Assembly (NCBI RefSeq): GCF_020171345.1
Contig: NZ_JAIUZM010000001.1
Span: 1,488,001-1,552,000, forward strand
Direction: 5' to 3'
Source: Microbulbifer agarilyticus
GTDB taxonomy: Bacteria > Pseudomonadota > Gammaproteobacteria > Pseudomonadales > Cellvibrionaceae
DNA length: 64,000 nucleotides
In this document: positions 42,117 through 50,824 of the stretch, one piece after another
How the letters are laid out: each line of letters begins with the position of its first letter
How positions within the stretch are numbered: the first letter of the stretch is position 1
Position numbers and translations under genes: made by a program
Notes under the pieces: generated by a model
Told to the model about the DNA's origin: nothing
The model's database searches: none
The model's input: only the letters and a program-made list of their open reading frames with translations

Positions 42117-43160
42117 GTGAGTGAATTGAAACAGGCCGTTGATCAACTGGACGAAGCGCTGTTGGCAGAGTATCTCGCCGAACATATTGATGGCTTCAGC
42201 GGGCCGGTAACCGCGAGCAAATTTTCCGGTGGCCAGTCGAACCCGACGTTCAAACTGGAAACACCGGAACGGACTTATGTACTGCGCCGCCAGCCCCCGG
42301 GCAAACTGTTGAAAAGCGCCCACGCGGTAGACCGTGAATATCGGGTAATTAAGGCGCTGGCAAACACCGCCGTACCGGTGCCAGAAGTTTTCCACCTGTG
42401 CGAAGACCGCGATGTAATCGGCTCCATGTTCTATGTGATGTCGCACATGGAGGGGCGTATTTTCTGGGATGCAAAGTTGCCAGAAGTGGCCAAGGCCGAA
42501 CGCACGGCCATGTACAACGAGATGGGGCGGGTGCTGGCAGACCTACACAGTGTGGATGTGGATGCGGCGGGGCTTAGCGATTACGGCAAGCCGGGTAACT
42601 ACTTCGCACGGCAGTACGATCGCTGGTGCAGCCAGTATCGTGCATCTGAGATCGATAAAATCGACGCGATGGAGAAACTAATTGGCTGGCTCGGCGAGGC
42701 GCAGCCAGCGGACGACGGTCGTGTGTCGCTGGTGCATGGTGATTTCCGCCTCGACAATATGGTGTTTGCGCCACAGGAACCCAAGGTCATTGCGGTGTTG
42801 GATTGGGAATTGTCCACACTCGGCCACCCGTTTGCCGATCTCGCCTACCAGTGCATGCAGCTGCGTATGCCGGGTGGTATGGGTAATATTTCAGGGTTGA
42901 TGGGCGCCGACCGCGCCGCGCTTGGTATCCCCTCTGAAGAGGACTATGTGGCGCAATACTGTGATCGTATGGGGATCGCGCAGATTGAGCACTGGACCTA
43001 TTACTTAGCGTTTAGTTTCTTCCGTTTGGCCGCGATTGTGCAGGGGGTCGCCAAACGTGCGCAAGGTGGCAATGCGTCCAGCAAGGAGGCGTCCAAAGTC
43101 GGCGCCTTTGTCGAGCCTCTGGCGGCGATGGCGCTGGATATTATTCAAAAAGAAAGTTAG
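42117..43160 (+). CDS. APH-family kinase, ACAD10/11 kinase-domain (LvaA) type
   Basis: A 347-residue aminoglycoside-phosphotransferase-fold kinase. Signatures are FSGGQSNPTFKLETPERTYVLRR at about residues 36-58, LVHGDFRLDNMVF (catalytic loop) and VLDWELSTLGHPFADLAY. These match the kinase domain of ACAD10/11 and LvaA, which phosphorylate 4-hydroxyacyl-CoA. The GTG at 42117 has GGGAGAGG upstream; the earlier TTG is unlikely. With the preceding ACAD it forms a split ACAD11. Antibiotic resistance is not indicated. Confidence 0.9.
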   Translation: MSELKQAVDQLDEALLAEYLAEHIDGFSGPVTASKFSGGQSNPTFKLETPERTYVLRRQPPGKLLKSAHAVDREYRVIKALANTAVPVPEVFHLCEDRDVIGSMFYVMSHMEGRIFWDAKLPEVAKAERTAMYNEMGRVLADLHSVDVDAAGLSDYGKPGNYFARQYDRWCSQYRASEIDKIDAMEKLIGWLGEAQPADDGRVSLVHGDFRLDNMVFAPQEPKVIAVLDWELSTLGHPFADLAYQCMQLRMPGGMGNISGLMGADRAALGIPSEEDYVAQYCDRMGIAQIEHWTYYLAFSFFRLAAIVQGVAKRAQGGNASSKEASKVGAFVEPLAAMALDIIQKES

Positions 43161-43173
43161 CAATACACCAAAT

Positions 43174-43202
43174 AAAAAACGGGGCCACTGGCCCCGTTTT
43201 TT
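43174..43202. terminator. Bidirectional terminator after the ACAD-kinase unit
   Basis: AAAAAACGGGGCC pairs with GGCCCCGTTTTTT across a 3-base ACT loop. The A- and T-runs on both sides let it serve the kinase gene and the convergent AsmA-like gene. Confidence 0.92.
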
Positions 43203-43225
43203 ATTTCTATTGTGGAGTTGGTAGT

Positions 43226-45361
43226 TTAATCGCCGCGATTAAACAGCCCCTTGAAGCGATCTTTTAGCTTGTCGCGCAGCTTTTCGGATTTCTCTTCCAG
43301 CTGGTCGCCGTACTTCTTCTGCGCCTTGTATTTCAGTTCTTCACGGATCAGGTCATCCAGCCGGCGGCTGTCCGGTTTACAGGTGGTGGCACCGGCTTCA
43401 GAGAATTTCGCCTTGCAGCGCAGCGGCAGTGGGCGGTTGCGCCAGCGCGAATTCTGCACGGAACAGCCGTTACCGGAAGTTCGCTCGCCAACCAGTGCCA
43501 GGCCCAGGGCAAAATCAAAATTCTGCTGTTGCAGATTAATGGTGCCATCACCGCTCAGCGCGATGTTCTCAATCCCTGCATTGAAACCATCTACCTTGGC
43601 TACATCACCATTTAAATTCACGCTGGCACGCAGGTCCTGCATGCGGGTCTGTGCGGGCCATTCGCGCTCTGGCATCGGCGTTTTCTCTGCGTAGCTCACC
43701 AGCTGGCACATGCCCTTTTCAAGGTTGAACGGGGCCAATGCCAGTTCCTGCGAGTTGAGTTGAACCGCGGCGCGCAGGTTCTTTTGCAGGGCCTGGGTGT
43801 CTGCGCCGGAGGTCTGGCCTACCCAGGTGAGGTCGGTTTTGCCGGACAGGGTGACTTTGTTCTGGTCGGCGGCCTGGGGCTCATCGCTGGCGAACAGGGC
43901 TTCCTGCACCTTGGAAATCTCCACGCCGCTCAGACCGCCGCTCAGTTCGCCGCGCGCGGACTTGCCGCGGGCATTGAATACGCCGGTGCTGTTCAGGGTG
44001 CCGCCGTATACACCGGCCGCCAGTTTGTTCAGTTGGTAGAGGCCGTTTTGCACATTGATGGCGAGCTCGGGTTTGTCGATATCGAAATCCAGTGCGTGTA
44101 GTTTGTCGAGTGTCAGATCCAGTTTGGCGTTAAAGCCGCGCATGGCCTCCAGTGGCAGTGGTACCGGCTTGGCTGCGGCAATATCCGCGCTGAGCTCATC
44201 CTGTTCCGGCGTGGCAACTGGTGGTGGCAGGTAGTCATCCACATTCAGGTCGCCGCCTTTGAGGCTTAGTGAGACAGTGGGCACGCCCTTGGCTCCGTTT
44301 GCCCCTTTGCTGTTATCAAGAGCGGCCTGATAACTGGCGCTGCCGGTAAAGGTATGTTCGTCGAGCACCAGTTCCAGCGGCTGCATATTCATCTGGCGGT
44401 CGCTACCGGTTACGTCGGTGTCGATTTTCAGTTTCTGCAGAGCGCTGGTGCTTTGTGGCTTGTAGCTACTGCCCACGGCAGCAAGCCAGCCGGAAACAGG
44501 CTCTACATTCACTTTCAGGTTCAACTGGATCTGCCAGGGTGCGTCGGCTTTGGCTCGGCGCACGTTACCGCGCAGGTACACTTCCGCACTCGCATCGTCG
44601 CCGCTGGTGAGCTTGATGGTAGCTGGCTGCAGGCGCAGGCCGTTCAGCCCTTCGTCAATGGCGAGGCTGCTGTGAATATTCAGGTCCACCGGCTCCGGGA
44701 AATCGCTGCCGGCAAGTTTTGCGCGCACTTGCACATCGCCGGGCTTGCCCCCGGGCACCAGATTATCGGCGGTAACATTCAATTCACTGATCGAGTATTC
44801 GCTGCCACTCTGTTTATCGGTGTAGCGCAGTAGGCCGTCTTCAAGGCGCAGTTCCTGCAGGGCCAGTTCCAGTCCGGCGCTGGGGGCGGCTTCCTGCTGG
44901 GGAACTTCTAAGGTGGGCGGCGTTTCACGCTGCTGCTTGGCATCCTGCTCTGCTTTGGCCTCGATGGCGTCGGTAATCAGCTCCCAGTTGCCCTTGCCGT
45001 TCTGGTCCACGGTAAGGGCGACTTGCGGAGCCAGTAATACAATCTCCTGGGCTTCGATACGCTTGTTGAGTAGTGGCATCAGCCCCACGCCAACGGCGAC
45101 CTTGTCCGCCTGCAGCAGGGATTCACTGGGCAGGGCCAGTGGCGCGACTTTCACTCCTTCCAGCTTGAGTGCGATATTCGGCCACAACTGCCAGCCGATA
45201 TCGCCGTCCAGCGTCAGGGAGACCCCCTGATCGGCTGCTAGCTGCACAATCTTGGGTTTGTACTGGTTGGCATCGAGACCGGAGAGGAACCAGGCGACGG
45301 CACCGGCAAACAGTGCAAAGAGAACAACGAGGGTGATAAGTCCGCGTTTGATCCAGGCCAT
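43226..45361 (-). CDS. AsmA-family envelope protein
   Basis: A 711-residue protein with an N-terminal membrane helix (about residues 7-27) and a long periplasmic part of the AsmA/bridge-like lipid-transfer type. Family features are GLDANQYKPKIVQLAADQGVSLTLDGDIGW near residue 30, repeated beta-rich segments, and the C-terminal AsmA-like block ending in FALGLALVGERTSGNGC and CKAKFSE. The tail after residue about 670 is highly charged. AsmA-like proteins help lipid transport and outer-membrane homeostasis. The start at 45361 fits the helix position. Confidence 0.9.
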   Translation of the reverse strand: MAWIKRGLITLVVLFALFAGAVAWFLSGLDANQYKPKIVQLAADQGVSLTLDGDIGWQLWPNIALKLEGVKVAPLALPSESLLQADKVAVGVGLMPLLNKRIEAQEIVLLAPQVALTVDQNGKGNWELITDAIEAKAEQDAKQQRETPPTLEVPQQEAAPSAGLELALQELRLEDGLLRYTDKQSGSEYSISELNVTADNLVPGGKPGDVQVRAKLAGSDFPEPVDLNIHSSLAIDEGLNGLRLQPATIKLTSGDDASAEVYLRGNVRRAKADAPWQIQLNLKVNVEPVSGWLAAVGSSYKPQSTSALQKLKIDTDVTGSDRQMNMQPLELVLDEHTFTGSASYQAALDNSKGANGAKGVPTVSLSLKGGDLNVDDYLPPPVATPEQDELSADIAAAKPVPLPLEAMRGFNAKLDLTLDKLHALDFDIDKPELAINVQNGLYQLNKLAAGVYGGTLNSTGVFNARGKSARGELSGGLSGVEISKVQEALFASDEPQAADQNKVTLSGKTDLTWVGQTSGADTQALQKNLRAAVQLNSQELALAPFNLEKGMCQLVSYAEKTPMPEREWPAQTRMQDLRASVNLNGDVAKVDGFNAGIENIALSGDGTINLQQQNFDFALGLALVGERTSGNGCSVQNSRWRNRPLPLRCKAKFSEAGATTCKPDSRRLDDLIREELKYKAQKKYGDQLEEKSEKLRDKLKDRFKGLFNRGD

Positions 45362-45490
45362 ACAGGGCGCATCCTTAATACTGAGAAAGGCGGGAAAGCG
45401 GCGCCTGCAAGGCAACATTAGCAGGCACCATGGATGCGACTATTGAAGCAGTTGCCGGTCAGAAATGAAACCGGCGGGGACAAAAAGCGT

Positions 45491-45510
45491 GAGCGCCTCC
45501 CATGGCGCTC
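45491..45510 (-). terminator. Terminator after the lipase gene
   Basis: GAGCGCC (45491-45497) pairs with GGCGCTC (45504-45510). Read on the minus strand it is followed by ACGC and then TTTTT, 6 bases beyond the lipase stop. Confidence 0.7.
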
Positions 45511-45515
45511 ATTCG

Positions 45516-46676
45516 TTAATGCTCGACGTTGCGCCCGGCGCGCATCACCAGCTCGGAGACCGCGGAGTGCATGCGGATAAAAATCGCCCGAATCAGCGCG
45601 GCAGTGATGTTGACGCTTTCACTCACCGTGATGCCAATCAGTTTGCCGAGGCGCACCAGCAGGCGGGTGACCCAGTAAGAGGCTTTCTTGCCAAAGTCGT
45701 AGGCTTTTTTCAGGAAGATCGCCATCTGGTCGAGTAGGGTAAAGGCGGTGCCACCGCCCACTACCAGTGCGATACCGGTTAGCTCCACCACTTTCTTCAA
45801 TACCCACATAACCGCTTCAGCGGCTACCCATGCCGTATTCAGGGTGAGCGACAGCGGCCCATCGGATTTCAGCCAGCTTTCAATACTGCGGGTAATGGGC
45901 GCGGGTGGGCGCTTTTTGCGTACCAGTTCCCAATTGTGCTTTATCTCCGAGCCGGATAGGGAGCCAATGTAGTTTTCCATCTTGTGATATTCAATGGGAT
46001 TGAGTGCCACGCTGGAATTCAGCAATAGATCGCCAAGTCCACCATTGGGTACATGGATAAATGGCCAGGTTGGCACCATGGGTACCGGATCGGTACGGTG
46101 GTATACCCGAAAGATATTTTTCTCTCCCAGGCGACGCAGTGCGCCCTCGGAAAAAAGACTCAGGCCTACACGTGGGCTGCCAAAAGTGTACAGGTTTACC
46201 GCGCAGCCACTTTTTGCTTTCAGGTAGTCGGCAGCCAGGGTCGCAAGCGCGCCGCCCAGGCTGTGGCCGACACAGTGGACTGTGTGGATGTCAGGGGGCA
46301 GGTTTGCGAGAAACTGATCGAGCTCCGGCAAAAATGATTGAAAGGCGTAATAGAAGCCCTGATGGACGAATCCTCCGGTATTGAATTGTTTCAGGCCTGC
46401 GTTCAGGTCGGTAAGCCCGTCGTATCCGTTGGAGGTCCCCTTTAACGCAATCAGCGCTTCACCCTTGCGCTGCTTGATGCCGGTAGCCGCCAGACCCAGC
46501 GACTGTTCTTTTTTTAGAAGGATGAATGCGCCAGTCTTGCCCTGCAGATTGGCGTCATCTTTGAATGCGAACTGATCTGCGTACAGGTCGAAAAATAATT
46601 TCCGTGTATTCTGGTTTGTAATCAGATAGATATCATTCGCAATGTTTGCGCTGAGTTCCGGGGTTAGCTGAGCCAT
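45516..46676 (-). CDS. Class 3 lipase
   Basis: A 386-residue lipase of the fungal type (class 3). The nucleophile elbow GHSLGGALATLAADYL is near residue 135. HRTDPVPMVPTWPFIHV contains the likely Asp and FGSPRVG supports the fold. The C-terminal 120 residues have several hydrophobic helices, and there is no signal peptide. The start at 46676 has AAGGAT upstream. A small gene lies 25 bases upstream on the same strand. The lack of a signal and the hydrophobic tail make a secreted-effector role possible, but that is inference. Confidence 0.85.
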   Translation of the reverse strand: MAQLTPELSANIANDIYLITNQNTRKLFFDLYADQFAFKDDANLQGKTGAFILLKKEQSLGLAATGIKQRKGEALIALKGTSNGYDGLTDLNAGLKQFNTGGFVHQGFYYAFQSFLPELDQFLANLPPDIHTVHCVGHSLGGALATLAADYLKAKSGCAVNLYTFGSPRVGLSLFSEGALRRLGEKNIFRVYHRTDPVPMVPTWPFIHVPNGGLGDLLLNSSVALNPIEYHKMENYIGSLSGSEIKHNWELVRKKRPPAPITRSIESWLKSDGPLSLTLNTAWVAAEAVMWVLKKVVELTGIALVVGGGTAFTLLDQMAIFLKKAYDFGKKASYWVTRLLVRLGKLIGITVSESVNITAALIRAIFIRMHSAVSELVMRAGRNVEH

Positions 46677-46701
46677 GTGAAATCCTTTTCGACATAAATT
46701 G

Positions 46702-47115
46702 TTAGCTTTCTTGTGGCAAAGTGCAGCGGGTGCCAAGAATGGACCCGAAGGCTCTCGTTGTTATGGACTCGCTGGTAAGTTCGCAGGACAGTTTCAGCGG
46801 TTCACCGTCCATCTCGCTATTCAGTTCGGTTTTGCGCTTGGCGTAGTTCCAGATTTCGTATTCCTTACCTTCATATTGCACGGTCAGAAACTGTGCTGAG
46901 ACAAACTCCATCGGGAAAAACTTGAGGTAGTAATTTTCAAATTCTGCCGGAAGTGTGACCTGTCCATTCCCGTCGGCGGTGAATTCATCTACATGCTCTT
47001 TACGCCATTCGATTGTACGAGTGATTTTCGCCCCGGTTGCAGGCTTTCCATCAAAGAAAAGTGAGATCTGCATTTCAGAAAAGGTGCAGGCTTTGAGTGG
47101 GTTCAGGTTCGACAT
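46702..47115 (-). CDS. Small beta-rich protein paired with the lipase gene
   Basis: A 137-residue protein starting MSNLNPLKACTFSEMQISLFF, with the segment GKPATGAKITRTIEW that looks like an Ig-like or carboxypeptidase-regulatory fold. It may belong to DUF6795, but that is uncertain. The start at 47115 has GGAG upstream; a longer frame with a hydrophobic leader begins only at a TTG. The gene ends 25 bases before the lipase start, so the two are likely co-expressed. Chaperone, immunity or adaptor roles cannot be separated by sequence. Confidence 0.65.
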   Translation of the reverse strand: MSNLNPLKACTFSEMQISLFFDGKPATGAKITRTIEWRKEHVDEFTADGNGQVTLPAEFENYYLKFFPMEFVSAQFLTVQYEGKEYEIWNYAKRKTELNSEMDGEPLKLSCELTSESITTRAFGSILGTRCTLPQES

Positions 47116-47368
47116 GGCAGCTCCGGGCCAAGGTAGGGCAAGAATGATCAGTACCACCGTAAAAATGATAATAATTTTTTGCACTGATTGTTCGTCCGTG
47201 ATTTTTGTTTGAGCAAACAATTTAAAGCGGAAAAATGGGCTTGTCGAGGATGGGTTTGAAAATGGTTTTAATTGGTACTTACGTGCTGCAAAAAAACAAT
47301 ATTCCGCAGTGTGTTGCGCGTTTTTAACGTTGTAATTGGTGCGGATTGGGCAATCGGACGGCCATAAA

Positions 47369-47400
47369 AAACGCCCGGCAGGTTTCCCTGTCGGGCGTTT
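47369..47400 (-). terminator. Terminator after the ZnuD-like gene
   Basis: Fourteen-base stem (47369-47382 with 47387-47400, one G-U pair) and a TTTC loop. On the minus strand a run of six T follows. It lies 42 bases past the stop. Confidence 0.9.
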
Positions 47401-47441
47401 CTCATAGAGCCTCGGTTGCGGCGTAGGCCGCAGCCTGGTGC

Positions 47442-49661
47442 TTAGAACTGGAAGCGTACGCCCGCCTCAACACTGCGTCCGACTTCCGGAGCGAAGTCAC
47501 GCAGTAGAGAAGTGGACTGACGAATTTCTTCGTCCAGCAGGTTGCGCGCGCTGGCGAACAGAACGGCATTGTTGCCGCCGATGTTCAGGTTGTAGTGCGC
47601 GGTCAGGTCCATGCGGGTGTAGCCCTCGGTTCCCTCTTCAAAGGCACCGGCGCGTTCCTGTGCAGACGCTTTGGTGGTGCGCAGCTGCCAGTTCCACTGG
47701 TCGTAGTTGCCACCGAAGGCCAGGCCAACACGCAGCGGCGGCATACGCGGGACCGCACGGCTGTTGTCGACGATCTCTTCGTGCTCGTGGCCTTCCTCTT
47801 CCTCGTGGTGCAGTTCGAGGTCGCTGGTGAAGCTGGCGCGCACGCTGTCACCGAACAGTTCTACGTAGTGACCGCCGGCGAAGGGGTAGCGCACGGACGC
47901 TTCAGCACCGTAGAAGACCGCATCGCGGTTGGTGTAGCCGTAGATCGCCAGGCCTTCTTCTTCGTGTTCCTCTTCGAGGTGCACTTCGCCTTCTTCATGT
48001 CCTTCTTCGAAGAGCTCGCCGGTGTTGGCGGCGTAGATGTAATTGTTTACGCGGTTGTAGAACAGGTTGGCTTCAACCTGTAGCGCGTGCCAGCCGGAAC
48101 CGCCTTCGTTGTGGTGGTGGTAACCCAGTTCCAGGTTGAAGGAGTTCTCTTTATCAAGATCTTCTTCGCCTTCCAGATAGCGTGCTTCCGCCAGGTGCTC
48201 ACCATCGGCGAACAGCTCTTCGGCCACCGGCGCGCGCTCGGCGTGGGTCAGGCCGAAGCTCAGGTGCTGGTGCTCGGCCAGGAAGTACTGCAGGGTGCCG
48301 CTCAGGCCCAGTAGGTTGAAGTCCTGAGACGCGCCTTCCTGCGGGTCGATGGTGACCTGCTCCAAGCGGCCGCCCAGATCCAGGTGCCAGTTACCCCAGG
48401 TGCGTTCCTTCATGGTGAACACGCCGATGCTCTGGGTGTTGCTCGGCTGGATAAACGCTTCGTCACCCACCGCGGCAAAGTCTTTGTCGCTCAGTTGCAG
48501 GCCGTAAGCGCCACGCCACAGGCCGCCGTTGTCGTGGGTGATTTCCACGCGGGTTTCCCACGCTTTATTGGTGAAGCGGGTGCCTTCGACGTCTTCTTCC
48601 AGCTCAACGTGCTCGTAGTCGTTGTAGCCCAGACGCACGCTCAGTTTTTCCCAGTATTCGCTGTTGAAGCGGTGCTCGCCCTTCAGGTCGTAGCGGGTTT
48701 GCTGCAGGGCGATGCGCACGGCTTCTGCGCCTTCTTCTTCGTGCTCCGCGTGCTCTTCGGCGGTTTCGCCGGCGTGCTCTTCTTCTTCATGATGGTGTGC
48801 GTGTGCGCCCAGCGGGATACCGTAGTTGTTGTCCAGCTGGTTTACGGAGAAGCCGACAAAACCGGTGTCGGTGATCCAGGACAGGCCACCGCTGTAGCTG
48901 CTGGCGCGGGAGTTGGTGTTACCCACGAAGCCGTCGGTGTTGAATTCTTCCTCGTGCGCTTCATGGGCTTCGCCAGCCATTTCGTCGGCGTGCTCTTCAT
49001 GCTCTTCGTGATGCACGATGGCTTCGCCCGGGATCTGGGTGTTGCCGTTCTCGCGATATACGCCGTCCAGGTACCAGGCCAGCTGACCGGCACCGCCGTT
49101 CAGGCGGAAGACACCGGCGTCTTGGCTGTTGCCGCTGTCGTGACGCAGTTCAACAGCGCCTTCCATTGCTTCCGGTACTTCGCTGGGGATACGGCCGTCG
49201 AGCACGTTTACTACGCCGCCGATGGCGCCGCTGCCGTAACGCAGGGCCGCCGGGCCGCGCAGGATTTCAATGCGCTCGGCCAGTAAGGGCTCGATACTGG
49301 CGGCGTGGTCTGAGGAGGTGTTGGATGCGTCGGATACGTCCAGGTTGTCGCTCAGCACGCGCACGCGGTTGGCGCTCTGGCCGCGAATCACCGGCAGGCC
49401 AACGCCGCTACCGAAGGAAGCATTGGCCACGCCCAGCTGGTTAGTCAGGGTCTGACCCAGGGTGCCGGCAGCTTGCTGGCGCAGTTCTTCGCCGGTGAGG
49501 ATGGAAACCGGGGCGGCGACTACATCGGCAGGCTTGGCCAGTGGGGAAACGGTGACATTCACCAGCTCCAGGTTTTCGTTCTTGTCAGTGTCGTTTTGAG
49601 CGTAGGCAGCAGAAGACAGCGCGCAGGCAACGGCCAGCGCCAGAGTGTTTACTCGGTACAT
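47442..49661 (-). CDS. znuD: TonB-dependent receptor, histidine-rich ZnuD type
   Basis: A 739-residue outer-membrane receptor. It has a signal peptide (about 1-21), a TonB-box region (LELVNVTVSPL), a plug with VIRGQSANRVRVLSDNLDVSD and GPAALRYGSGAIGGVVNVLDG, and a barrel ending FQF. Several loops are dense in His, Glu and Asp: about residues 217-240, 286-312 and further ones near 555-575 and 620-640. Such loops are typical of ZnuD zinc receptors. The gene lies downstream of a small exported protein with His residues. I do not see a convincing Zur box in the region upstream of that gene. Confidence 0.85.
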   Translation of the reverse strand: MYRVNTLALAVACALSSAAYAQNDTDKNENLELVNVTVSPLAKPADVVAAPVSILTGEELRQQAAGTLGQTLTNQLGVANASFGSGVGLPVIRGQSANRVRVLSDNLDVSDASNTSSDHAASIEPLLAERIEILRGPAALRYGSGAIGGVVNVLDGRIPSEVPEAMEGAVELRHDSGNSQDAGVFRLNGGAGQLAWYLDGVYRENGNTQIPGEAIVHHEEHEEHADEMAGEAHEAHEEEFNTDGFVGNTNSRASSYSGGLSWITDTGFVGFSVNQLDNNYGIPLGAHAHHHEEEEHAGETAEEHAEHEEEGAEAVRIALQQTRYDLKGEHRFNSEYWEKLSVRLGYNDYEHVELEEDVEGTRFTNKAWETRVEITHDNGGLWRGAYGLQLSDKDFAAVGDEAFIQPSNTQSIGVFTMKERTWGNWHLDLGGRLEQVTIDPQEGASQDFNLLGLSGTLQYFLAEHQHLSFGLTHAERAPVAEELFADGEHLAEARYLEGEEDLDKENSFNLELGYHHHNEGGSGWHALQVEANLFYNRVNNYIYAANTGELFEEGHEEGEVHLEEEHEEEGLAIYGYTNRDAVFYGAEASVRYPFAGGHYVELFGDSVRASFTSDLELHHEEEEGHEHEEIVDNSRAVPRMPPLRVGLAFGGNYDQWNWQLRTTKASAQERAGAFEEGTEGYTRMDLTAHYNLNIGGNNAVLFASARNLLDEEIRQSTSLLRDFAPEVGRSVEAGVRFQF

Positions 49662-49774
49662 TGTTTTTTATCCTGTCGAACACGGGCAGCGGCCACCCAA
49701 GAGGCCGACACCCGGAAAATAAGCGTTATTAGGTCGCCCGGCGGCCCGGTAACGGCGGCATGGCGACAGAGAGA

Positions 49775-50065
49775 TCAGCTAAGAGACAGGATTGCGGGCG
49801 GCCCGCGGGCGGACTGGCGTTCCGGTTGGCAGTCGCGTGCTGCTGGGGCCTGCTGCTCAATGTAAAGCGGTGCGAGGTCGTCGGAAACAAAAGTGAGGTC
49901 ACTACCACCGAGGGCGGGGGCGTGATTATTGGACAGGTCGCACAGCTGGTGCGCGCGATCTTCGATGTGAATATGCTCCGCCGCTACCGGTTGCGCGAGC
50001 ATCAGCGCAAACAGCAGGCATAGGCTGACCCAGACGGGGGTCTTATGGCGGGGACATAGGTTCAT
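49775..50065 (-). CDS. Small exported protein upstream of znuD
   Basis: A 96-residue protein with a signal peptide (about residues 1-29, ending VAAE). The mature part starts HIHIEDRAHQLCDLSNNH, rich in His with one Cys, and may bind metal. It is on the same strand as the ZnuD-like gene, 113 bases upstream, and divergent from hisB. Small His-rich periplasmic proteins often accompany zinc-regulated receptors; a zinc-related role is inference. Confidence 0.65.
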   Translation of the reverse strand: MNLCPRHKTPVWVSLCLLFALMLAQPVAAEHIHIEDRAHQLCDLSNNHAPALGGSDLTFVSDDLAPLYIEQQAPAARDCQPERQSARGPPAILSLS

Positions 50066-50119
50066 GCCGCGTATGATATTTGATCTTTGGGGTGAATCAA
50101 GTTACATCTGAGACTATCC

Positions 50120-50141
50120 CCCAAATTTCGCCTCATTTGGG
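50120..50141. promoter_or_regulatory. Inverted repeat before the hisB promoter
   Basis: CCCAAAT (50120-50126) and ATTTGGG (50135-50141) form a perfect dyad separated by 8 bases. It ends 2 bases before the TATAAT at 50144 and spans the expected -35 region of hisB, in the divergent gap shared with the small exported protein gene. It could be an operator for either gene. Confidence 0.5.
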
Positions 50142-50143
50142 CG

Positions 50144-50149
50144 TATAAT
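50144..50149 (+). promoter_or_regulatory. Putative -10 box of the hisB operon
   Basis: A perfect TATAAT lies 70 bases before the hisB start. No good -35 match stands at the usual spacing; the inverted repeat occupies that place. Confidence 0.5.
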
Positions 50150-50218
50150 CCGCGCCATCTATCCTCTGGGGCCGGCCGAGCGGGTCATCCCCACCTCGCA
50201 ATAAAGGATGTAGTCCCT

Positions 50219-50806
50219 ATGCGCACCGCCAGCGTCAACCGCGACACTCTGGAAACCAAGATCCAGGTCAGCCTTAACCTCGACGGCAAAGGTACCGGCA
50301 AATTCAACACCGGCGTTCCATTCCTCGAGCACATGATGGACCAGATTGCCCGTCACGGCATGATCGACCTGGACATCACCTGTGACGGCGACGTGCATAT
50401 CGACGACCACCACACCGTGGAAGATATCGGCATCACCATCGGCAAGGCCATAAACCAGGCCGTCGGCGACAAGAAAGGCATGACCCGCTACGGCCACGCC
50501 TACGTACCACTGGATGAGGCCCTGAGCCGCGTCGTCATCGACTTCTCCGGCCGCCCGGGGCTGACCATGAACGTGCCCTTTACCCAGAAGCGCATCGGCA
50601 ACTTCGATACCGAGCTGTTCTACGAGTTCTTCCAGGGTTTCGTAAACCACGCGCTGGTCACCGTGCACATCGACTGCATCCGCGGCTTCAACGCCCACCA
50701 CCAGATCGAGACCGTGTTCAAGGCCTTCGGCCGCGCCCTGCGCATGGCCCTGACCCCGGACCCGCGCATGGAAGGCGCCATGCCCTCCACCAAGGGCGTG
50801 CTGTAA
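50219..50806 (+). CDS. hisB: Imidazoleglycerol-phosphate dehydratase
   Basis: Cytoplasmic enzyme of histidine biosynthesis, converting imidazoleglycerol phosphate to imidazoleacetol phosphate. The 195-residue protein is the dehydratase alone, without the phosphatase domain of the enterobacterial HisB. Metal-binding motifs are [13 protein letters not shown] and [12 protein letters not shown], then [18 protein letters not shown] near the C-terminus. It is the first gene of the hisBHAF unit; the next start is 18 bases away. Confidence 0.97.
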   Translation: MRTASVNRDTLETKIQVSLNLDGKGTGKFNTGVPFLEHMMDQIARHGMIDLDITCDGDVHIDDHHTVEDIGITIGKAINQAVGDKKGMTRYGHAYVPLDEALSRVVIDFSGRPGLTMNVPFTQKRIGNFDTELFYEFFQGFVNHALVTVHIDCIRGFNAHHQIETVFKAFGRALRMALTPDPRMEGAMPSTKGVL

Positions 50807-50824
50807 GCCAGGAGACTGCTCAAG

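Noticed and set aside
42117..43160. Aminoglycoside resistance gene
   Set aside because: The APH fold is present, but the motifs and the adjacent ACAD match the ACAD10/11 kinase branch, not antibiotic kinases.
49662..50218. Zur box before the ZnuD-like receptor or its upstream gene
   Set aside because: I looked for a GTTAT-AT-ATAAC type palindrome and found only weak AT-rich matches; the CCCAAAT dyad is of a different kind.
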